NCBI GenBank assembly: GCA_030754315.1
Contig: JASMAO010000198.1
Coordinates: 1 to 5,555 of the forward strand
Reading direction: 5' to 3'
Origin: SAR202 cluster bacterium
GTDB taxonomy: Bacteria > Chloroflexota > Dehalococcoidia > Lucifugimonadales > JASMAO01
DNA length: 5,555 nt
Shown: positions 1-4,627 of the stretch, in pieces
Layout: every line of letters starts with the position of its first letter
Numbering within the stretch: position 1 is the first letter of the stretch
Made by a program: the position numbers and the translations under genes
Notes under the pieces: generated by a model
The model's input: only the letters and a program-made list of their open reading frames with translations
Databases searched by the model: none
Told to the model about the DNA's origin: nothing

Positions 1-534
1 GGCTTCATGGCAGGCCTTGGAGGGTCCATAAGGACAGAGTCCTTCGTGATACATAGTATCCATGCTGGTCGTAACACCTATAATTCTTCCCCATTTCTGT
101 GCAAGCATGTGCCCTACACTGGCTCAGGCCATGTGGAATGGCCCGTTGCTGTTTACGGCCACTATCTGGTTCCATGTCTCCGATGTGATATCCCAAAAAT
201 TATTCCGGCTACCGATACCATGCCCGGAATGGTTTACTATCCCAGCGTTGTTGATCAGGATGTGGAGGCCCCCGAGCTCTGATATAGTCTTTCTAACTGC
301 CTCCTCGGCACTATCAGGGTCGGAGACGTCTGAAACTAGTGTTGCAACACAATTATCCCCTCCTGATTCCCGAACATCGTTGGCAGTCCGTTCAAGCCAG
401 TCCTTACTGATGTCCACCATAGCAACCCTCGCTCCCGCTTCCACCAAAGCCAGCGTCATGGCACGACCCAAACCGATTGGGCTACCGGCCCCCGTTACAA
501 TAGCAACTTTCCCAGCCAGAGGCTTTTCTTGCAT
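1..534 (-). pseudogene. SDR-family NAD(P)-dependent oxidoreductase with in-frame TGA, 3' partial
   Basis: Classical short-chain dehydrogenase/reductase (Rossmann fold) that interconverts alcohols and ketones. Numbered from ATG 534, it has the cofactor motif T-G-A-G-S-P-I-G-L-G (14-23), D41 after strand beta-2 (favouring NAD over NADP), N-N-A-G (95-98) and the structural Asn of A-V-N-S-N-G-P-F (N128). Codon 137 (126-124) is TGA, then the same frame continues with A-S-V-G-H-M-L-A-Q-K-W-G-R-I-I-G-V-T-T-S and the catalytic Y-G-P-S-K (Y169, K173) up to the window edge. So this is a single stop inside an otherwise well-preserved gene: a C-to-T change of an Arg CGA codon would explain it. If the stop is real, the product loses the catalytic Tyr and Lys and is inactive. 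The start at 534 is preferred because it begins just before the fold (M-Q-E-K-P-L-A-G-K-V-A-I-V-T-G) and has AAGAGAG upstream; ATGs at 552 and 582 are in frame but have poor sites. Confidence 0.8.
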
Positions 535-590
535 GTCCGCTCTCTTATTCATACATATTATTAAGGGAATATTTCCGTACATGCTGGTAC

Positions 591-619
591 ATAAAAGCCC
601 CTTTTATTTAATCTGTCAC
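591..619 (-). promoter_or_regulatory. Weak candidate promoter for the SDR gene
   Basis: On the minus strand GTGACA (619-614) is followed after 17 bases by TTTTAT (596-591): 5 of 6 and 4 of 6 consensus matches. It lies in the 124-base gap before the SDR gene, and transcription would start near 584. That would leave the in-frame ATG at 582 almost leaderless and favours the start at 534. Confidence 0.25.
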
Positions 620-623
620 GGTT

Positions 624-643
624 ACCCATAAATATATATGGGT
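624..643. repeat. 7-bp hairpin just after the amidohydrolase gene
   Basis: ACCCATA (624-630) and TATGGGT (637-643) are perfect inverted copies around six AT bases. It begins about 15 bases beyond the minus-strand stop codon, where a terminator would be expected, but no T-run follows in that direction. It may be an mRNA 3'-end stabiliser, a weak terminator or an operator. Confidence 0.4.
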
Positions 644-658
644 TTCCACTAGTAAAAG

Positions 659-1426
659 TCAGTTTGTGTGATTGGTTGAAATATTCAGGAGCTTAATAGT
701 ATTGCCACCCAATATTTTTCTTTTATCATTATCAGAAATATCCGCCGTTATCACTTTACCAATTTGGTGACGTGCATCTAATAACGGCATATCAGTGCCA
801 AAAAGAACACGATCAGACCCTACAAGTTCAACAGAATTTTCGATCGCTTCTTTCACTGCTCCAGACCCACAGGTTTCAAGATATATGTTTCTGATCTCTC
901 TGATTTCTTTTGCTAATTGTCCGGGTCCGGAGCTACCCGCATGTGCAAGTATCCAAGGGATATCGGGATATCGTACAGAAAGGTTTCGAAACCTTTCTGT
1001 CACTGTTATATCAGGTCCATCAAAAGGGTAGGTTGCATGAGACATAACAGGTATTTTATGCTCATTTAACCATTCATATATGGGGAAATAGTCAGGATGA
1101 TCATTTGGTTTTTGATAATAATCCGGATAAATCTTAAGATACTTCATTCCTAACTGATAAAAAGCTCTCTCTAACTCTGATATAGCCTCATCTGGATAAT
1201 GGGGGGTCACAAAAGCTGCCGGAACAAACCTAGCGGGGTTTTTTGCAACGATTTCGGCTACTCTGTCATTTGCAATTCTGGCATCACCTAAAAATATACA
1301 ATTAATGCATGCCATATCTATGCCAGCATGATCCATTATTTCAATATATCGTTCAATATTTCCATTAACCCTGTGTCTACCCCAATTCCCAATATGTGCA
1401 TGAAAATCGATTACAGGTGTTTCCAT
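659..1426 (-). CDS. Metal-dependent amidohydrolase-2 family hydrolase or decarboxylase
   Basis: An intact 255-residue TIM-barrel enzyme of the amidohydrolase-2 family (COG2159), which hydrolyses or decarboxylates small carboxylated or lactone substrates at a zinc-type centre. All expected ligands are present: D-F-H-A-H near the N-terminus (H9, H11), P-V-M-S-H (H130), I-L-A-H-A-G (H162) and R-V-L-F-G-T-D-M-P (D212). K98 in K-Y-L-K-I-Y-P marks the barrel strand where many relatives have a conserved Lys or Arg. No signal peptide. The ATG lies one base after the stop of the upstream paralogue, with AGGG ten bases before it inside that gene, so translation is probably coupled. The gene is AT-rich (19 of 60 bases are G or C at 1081-1140). 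It contains a perfect 26-bp palindrome at codons 143-151. It ends in TGA. The exact substrate cannot be told from the sequence. Confidence 0.9.
   Translation of the reverse strand: METPVIDFHAHIGNWGRHRVNGNIERYIEIMDHAGIDMACINCIFLGDARIANDRVAEIVAKNPARFVPAAFVTPHYPDEAISELERAFYQLGMKYLKIYPDYYQKPNDHPDYFPIYEWLNEHKIPVMSHATYPFDGPDITVTERFRNLSVRYPDIPWILAHAGSSGPGQLAKEIREIRNIYLETCGSGAVKEAIENSVELVGSDRVLFGTDMPLLDARHQIGKVITADISDNDKRKILGGNTIKLLNISTNHTN
975..1000. repeat. Perfect 26-bp palindrome inside the amidohydrolase gene
   Basis: Each half is ACAGAAAGGTTTC read inward from its own strand, with no spacer and no mismatch over 26 bases. Symmetry stops at 974/1001. It covers codons 143 to 151, and both strands read the same octapeptide T-E-R-F-R-N-L-S in frame. 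In RNA it could fold as an 11-bp stem with a UCGA loop. An 8-bp tandem pair, GGGATATC twice (957-972), lies two bases away. Confidence 0.95.
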
Positions 1427-1427
1427 G

Positions 1428-2205
1428 TTACTTAATCCCTAGCAGGCTTTTCGTATTGCCAGAACAAACAGCTTTTAAGCTCTTAGAATCCAATCCACAG
1501 TGGTGAATACTATAAAGTTGAGGGGACATCGCTGATTCAGGAAATCTTGACCCAAAAAGTACACGTTCGACCCCTATCAAATTGATCACAGAAACTATTC
1601 CATCTGTCAAAACAAAACGCGACAATTCAAGGTAGAGATTAGGAAGAGTTTTTAACAACGGGAAAGCCCAAGACGCGTCATGATACGTCGCCTCCACCAG
1701 TACGACCTTTAAATTGGGCCAAGCAGATACTGTTTCATAAACATCTCTGGGATCAATAGGATGTTGAACCCAGTTGTTCATATGCAACTGGCAACCATAG
1801 TGGGATATCGGCCTCCGACAGCCAGTCCAGCCAACTTCCAACTATCCATGAAGTGAAAGGATAGTTATGAAGGCCTGGAAACATCCTGACAGAAAGTATA
1901 TTTTGATTCTTTAAATCATTAACCACTTGATCCATGTCATCGAATGCCGGATTGCAAACAAACTGAGGAATCAAATGCTCCGACCTGTTTACAGAATCTA
2001 GTAACATTTGGTTCCCTTCTCCAGAATCATACGAAGCTGCATGGGGTGCATACACCAGAGCCTGATCTATTCCAGCCCTTTCCATCTCTATCATTGTATC
2101 GTCAGCAGATTCGACACTCACAGTCTTATCATGACGACGTCCAAGCGCCACGTTAGCATCGAATACAGGAACAGATGGAGTGAAATTTAATTTCACCTTA
2201 CTCAT
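1428..2205 (-). pseudogene. Divergent amidohydrolase-2 family protein, broken by a one-base frameshift
   Basis: Two overlapping frames together make one TIM-barrel amidohydrolase (PF04909/COG2159 type). The first runs from ATG 2205 (M-S-K-V-K-L-N-F-T-P) and would stop near 1753; the second continues to TAA at 1430-1428. Joining them by skipping one C of the minus-strand pair at 1791-1790 gives I-P-L-W-L-Q-L-H-M-N-N-W-V and a 258-residue product, almost the length of the downstream paralogue (255). The metal site is largely missing: the N-terminal D-x-H-x-H is F-D-A-N-V-A-L-G, the A-H-A-G motif is V-E-A-T, and G-T-D-x-P is G-S-R-F-P. Conserved landmarks remain (R-M-F-P-G-L, R-V-L-F-G, G-N-T at the C-terminus). 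Its stop lies one base before the next gene's ATG, so the pair is translationally coupled. The break may be real decay or a sequencing/assembly error. Without the fix, the product is a 150-residue fragment lacking half the barrel. Confidence 0.75.
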
Positions 2206-2214
2206 TAACCAGTC

Positions 2215-2220
2215 CCTTCT
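2215..2220 (-). promoter_or_regulatory. Ribosome binding site of the divergent amidohydrolase
   Basis: AGAAGG on the minus strand lies nine bases before the ATG at 2205-2203 and supports that start. The 140-base gap between this gene and the propeller gene (2206-2345) holds no convincing terminator; only a 5-bp AT stem was seen at 2326-2340. Confidence 0.5.
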
Positions 2221-2345
2221 ACTGAAAGTTGCATTTCGAGTTCAACTAAATTAAGACCTTCTTCGATCTTTTTATTCAGGAAAACTTCTAATCATCTCTC
2301 GCAATGAAAACACCACAGCCACTGACATATGTCTTATATGAGAAA

Positions 2346-3632
2346 TCATTCACGCTGCATTGTAATATATATATCCAATTTGGCCGGTGATCCACCTGAG
2401 GCGGACTTGGCTTGGGCCTGGATAAAGTTCCATGGTGCAGTGATTACACAATGTGCACCTTGGTCTGGTTTGAGGATTTCACTGGGTGTGTAGATAACCT
2501 GCCAGTCCTTACTGTTGTGAGAGCCTAGGATACGCCAGCATATGTCACTCGATTTATGTGTGTTGTAAACTTGAACATTCTTTCCCACATATCCCCTCGA
2601 TTCCATGATACCGCTGTCGACAAACTTGTCTGTGGTCACGTAGTCACGGAATAGGTACCCGTCCTTCTCACGCCGGGGCGGGATATCAAACGGACTTATT
2701 TCGTATACCATATTTAGCCCCCAATCGGTGATTAGGAGAGTTCCCCTTCTGGTGACATGGACGTAGGTGGGCGAAACCACATGTTGAGTTATTGCCCTAC
2801 GGTTCTGTCCACTGGCTCCGCCCAATTCCCAGACCAACTCCTTGTCACGGTTAACGCAGAGTATTCTCGACCGCTCGCAGCAAATTATGGTCAGTCCACC
2901 ACCGTTCTCGTCCATCCCATACCTCATTGCACGCACTGGGGTATACAATCGATCGTACAAGTCTCCGTACCCTTGTTCGCCCTTAGATTCTGGCCCATCC
3001 CCACGTGAACCGTACTTCCACACGGTCTTCTCGCTGGCTGTATCTATCTCTCGTACTAGCCCTGCATTGGAACCAACGCCATAGTATCCGATCAACAAAT
3101 CGCCCCCGTATGAAGCATTATCATCCGTAGAGATCCTGTGGAGATAAAATGGGTTGGCATGGGGCTGAGTATCATATCCCCACACCTTAGATTTATCGCT
3201 TAGCCGAATCTTGAATACTCCGTTGGGAGAGTCGGATGCCATGATGTGATCATCGTCCCAGTAGATAGCGTCGAGAGGTGCTTCTAGACCAGTATAGTGC
3301 CATAGGATTTCACCGGTGGTCCTGTGGATGATCATTACTCGGTGCTCACCTTTGTGCTCCGTGATAAGCACGTGTCCCTTGTAGCGACCAGCAATCAAGA
3401 AATGTGCCGAGTCGGACTCGCTCAAGTGATCACCGTTACCGGCGATACCTCGTTCTCCATACAGGACTTTGAGCCTACCTGTATTCCGGTCTATTAGTAA
3501 CGTGTCGGATCCAAATTGCTCTCCGACGACGATCTCTCCAGGGTTGAAGGGGTTCTCTTCCGCCATATGAGGTCCAGCAAGCTCCCCTTCACCCACACCC
3601 GAATTACCTGTCCCATAAGACCATAAGATCAT
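2346..3632 (-). CDS. Beta-propeller protein, aryl-sulfotransferase/PQQ-like, with C-terminal beta-rich domain
   Basis: A 428-residue protein from the chosen ATG. Residues 1 to about 315 form a beta-propeller: the blade motif (aliphatic)-W-x-Y-G or a close variant recurs at W4 (I-L-W-S-Y-G-T-G), Y58 (V-L-Y-G-E-R-G), W111 (I-L-W-H-Y-T-G), W151 (V-W-G-Y-D), W205 (T-V-W-K-Y-G-S-R-G) and W268 (L-V-W-E-L-G-G), 40 to 63 residues apart, with D-R-N-T-G/H-R-T-T-G turns typical of aryl-sulfotransferase (ASST) and PQQ-like propellers. That suggests about six blades. From about residue 335 to the end is a separate segment (G-K-N-V-Q-V-Y-N-T-H ... W-R-I-L-G-S-H-N-S-K-D-W ... T-A-P-W-N-F-I ... I-Y-I-T-M-Q-R) that looks like a beta-sandwich of the discoidin or carbohydrate-binding kind. 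No signal peptide or membrane segment is visible, unlike periplasmic ASST enzymes, so a cytoplasmic binding or scaffold role is as likely as sulfotransfer. Starts at 3644 or 3650 would add four or six residues. Confidence 0.8.
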   Translation of the reverse strand: MILWSYGTGNSGVGEGELAGPHMAEENPFNPGEIVVGEQFGSDTLLIDRNTGRLKVLYGERGIAGNGDHLSESDSAHFLIAGRYKGHVLITEHKGEHRVMIIHRTTGEILWHYTGLEAPLDAIYWDDDHIMASDSPNGVFKIRLSDKSKVWGYDTQPHANPFYLHRISTDDNASYGGDLLIGYYGVGSNAGLVREIDTASEKTVWKYGSRGDGPESKGEQGYGDLYDRLYTPVRAMRYGMDENGGGLTIICCERSRILCVNRDKELVWELGGASGQNRRAITQHVVSPTYVHVTRRGTLLITDWGLNMVYEISPFDIPPRREKDGYLFRDYVTTDKFVDSGIMESRGYVGKNVQVYNTHKSSDICWRILGSHNSKDWQVIYTPSEILKPDQGAHCVITAPWNFIQAQAKSASGGSPAKLDIYITMQRE

Positions 3633-3638
3633 ATAAGT

Positions 3639-3642
3639 CTCC
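3639..3642 (-). promoter_or_regulatory. Ribosome binding site deciding the propeller start
   Basis: GGAG on the minus strand lies six bases before the ATG at 3632-3630. The in-frame alternatives upstream, TTG at 3650 and ATG at 3644, have no comparable purine-rich site, so the start at 3632 is preferred. Confidence 0.5.
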
Positions 3643-3670
3643 ATCGACAAACACTTTTTGGTGAGCCGAC

Positions 3671-3687
3671 ATTTGTGATCACCAAAT
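3671..3687. repeat. Short inverted repeat before the propeller gene, possible operator
   Basis: ATTTG and CAAAT are inverted copies flanking TGATCAC. The element also contains the perfect 8-bp palindrome GTGATCAC (3675-3682). It sits about 40 bases before the propeller start, inside the presumed 5' leader. The shape resembles sites for dimeric repressors, but no regulator gene is in view and the repeat is short. Confidence 0.25.
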
Positions 3688-3730
3688 CTGCATCTTGATT
3701 AGCAATAAGGCTGAGTGTATGGAGACAACA

Positions 3731-3756
3731 TACCATTCTCAGCAAAACCAATGGTA
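3731..3756. repeat. 7-bp inverted repeat overlapping the candidate -10 box
   Basis: TACCATT (3731-3737) and AATGGTA (3750-3756) are perfect inverted copies around a 12-base spacer. On the minus strand the left arm contains the -10 box of the candidate promoter and the other arm falls at about the transcription start, the position of a repressor operator. As a minus-strand terminator it is weak, because no T-run follows and the stems are AT-rich. Confidence 0.4.
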
Positions 3757-3779
3757 ATTTTTCTGACAGATATCGTCAA
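3751..3779 (-). promoter_or_regulatory. Candidate sigma70-type promoter for the propeller gene
   Basis: On the minus strand TTGACG (3779-3774) is followed after exactly 17 bases by TACCAT (3756-3751): 5 of 6 and 4 of 6 matches to the -35 and -10 consensus. It lies about 40 bases beyond the PhyH stop codon and about 120 bases before the propeller start, the expected place for a separate transcription unit. Found by eye, so chance occurrence is possible. Confidence 0.35.
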
Positions 3780-3815
3780 TCACCGAATCAATCTCATAAA
3801 ACCACATCGTAACCC

Positions 3816-4589
3816 CTAGACCAGCCCCATCTCCACGTACCTATGGACCATGCCGTATATACGCGGTCGGTCGCTGTTGAGGAAGACCTCGTGGGGATGA
3901 AACATGGCGGTGGTTTTCTGGTGTTCGTCACGGACATACTGAACCTGCTCGGCAGTCGTGGGATTTTCGTAGATGTTCATATTGAACATGCGGCGGCCTG
4001 GGATGCCGCCGAAGGAGGCATGCCAGAGATTCTCACTGGCGAAAATAACGTCGCCCGGCCTTGAATCGAGCGCGTATGCGGGCACCTCATCTCCAGCTAG
4101 TCCGAATGGGCGCTTGCCCGGGTCGTCAAACTGCTCCTCGAGAGGTTTGAGATACCGCTGGTACTCCGGCAGATGTGAACCGGGGATAACTCGAAGGCAA
4201 CCAGTATCCCCGGTCAAAAGGTCAGGGTAAATGACCACCTTCACATGGTCCAAGACTGGAGGGCTGCCATCGGTAGCACTGTGCCACTGGGTATCCCCAA
4301 CGTACTGGCTACCATCCGCGAGCACCCACAAAGGGTCTGGTCCAATGATCTGTTCGACGACGTTGTAGATTCGGTCGTCCTCGGCTAGGCTAATCAGAGA
4401 AGGCCTGTGCTCGACGAACCAGAGTACAGTCTGCGACTTCTCCCCGGTGAAAGGCTCACCATTCCTCTCCTCGGACATCACTTCGTCGAAGTCGCGTTCA
4501 ATTGCCTTCATCTCCTCCGGCGAGAAGAGCTCTCGCTGTACAACGAATCCGAATGTCCTAAAGTGAGCGATCTGTCCCGGTGTTAGCAT
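3816..4589 (-). CDS. Phytanoyl-CoA dioxygenase (PhyH) family protein with an altered iron-binding motif
   Basis: A 257-residue protein of the PhyH family: Fe(II)/2-oxoglutarate enzymes that hydroxylate, or in some branches halogenate, unactivated carbon. It has the usual N-terminal helix (L-T-P-G-Q-I-A-H-F-R-T-F-G-F-V-V), then W-H-S-A-T-D-G (residues 102-108), G-C-L-R-V-I-P-G-S-H (130-139, a family hallmark), R-P-G-D-V-I-F (177-183), the distal metal His in N-L-W-H-A-S (H190), and G-R-R (198-200), where the Arg binds the 2-oxoglutarate carboxylate. Full length for the family, with no signal peptide. The oddity is the proximal motif: most members have H-x-D, but here H103 is followed by S104 and A105, and the nearest Asp is D107. 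The gene is clearly GC-richer than its neighbours (38 of 60 bases are G or C at 4081-4140). It follows the aminotransferase after 38 bases. Family sure; reaction and substrate unknown. Confidence 0.9.
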   Translation of the reverse strand: MLTPGQIAHFRTFGFVVQRELFSPEEMKAIERDFDEVMSEERNGEPFTGEKSQTVLWFVEHRPSLISLAEDDRIYNVVEQIIGPDPLWVLADGSQYVGDTQWHSATDGSPPVLDHVKVVIYPDLLTGDTGCLRVIPGSHLPEYQRYLKPLEEQFDDPGKRPFGLAGDEVPAYALDSRPGDVIFASENLWHASFGGIPGRRMFNMNIYENPTTAEQVQYVRDEHQKTTAMFHPHEVFLNSDRPRIYGMVHRYVEMGLV

Positions 4590-4596
4590 TCAATGT

Positions 4597-4602
4597 CTCC
4601 TT
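4597..4602 (-). promoter_or_regulatory. Ribosome binding site of the PhyH gene
   Basis: The minus strand reads AAGGAG seven bases before the ATG at 4589-4587. It is the best Shine-Dalgarno match in the window and fixes the start of the dioxygenase gene. Confidence 0.75.
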
Positions 4603-4627
4603 GGTACTGCCGTTATGAAAATTCCCA

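Noticed and set aside
30..44. AAGGAC-AGA-GTCCTT inverted repeat.
   Set aside because: Short, lies within the SDR coding frame, and short stems of this size are expected by chance.
396..409. The 14-mer GCCAGTCCTTACTG occurs here and again at 2501-2514.
   Set aside because: Both copies encode the tetrapeptide S-K-D-W in unrelated proteins and flanking bases differ at once; a single shared 14-mer is not convincing as a repeat element.
593..605. AAAAG-CCC-CTTTT short hairpin near the SDR candidate promoter.
   Set aside because: A 5-bp A/T stem with a three-base loop and no proper U-tract; more likely incidental to the promoter region.
62..631. A 189-codon plus-strand open frame over the SDR gene.
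   Set aside because: It is the antisense shadow of the SDR frame; its protein has low-complexity Ser/Ala/Pro content and no family motif, while the minus strand carries clear SDR motifs.
957..972. Tandem GGGATATC x2 next to the large palindrome.
   Set aside because: The repeat unit is 8 bases, so a recent duplication would shift the frame, yet the encoded R-Y-P-D-I-P-W fits the family. It is probably a coding coincidence, so it is noted only as context.
1753..1841. Programmed frameshifting to join the two amidohydrolase frames.
   Set aside because: No slippery sequence or downstream structure was seen, and a single inserted base explains the break more simply.
2326..2340. CATAT-GTCTT-ATATG inverted repeat just after the propeller stop codon.
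   Set aside because: The stem is only five AT-rich pairs and no T-run follows; too weak for a terminator call.
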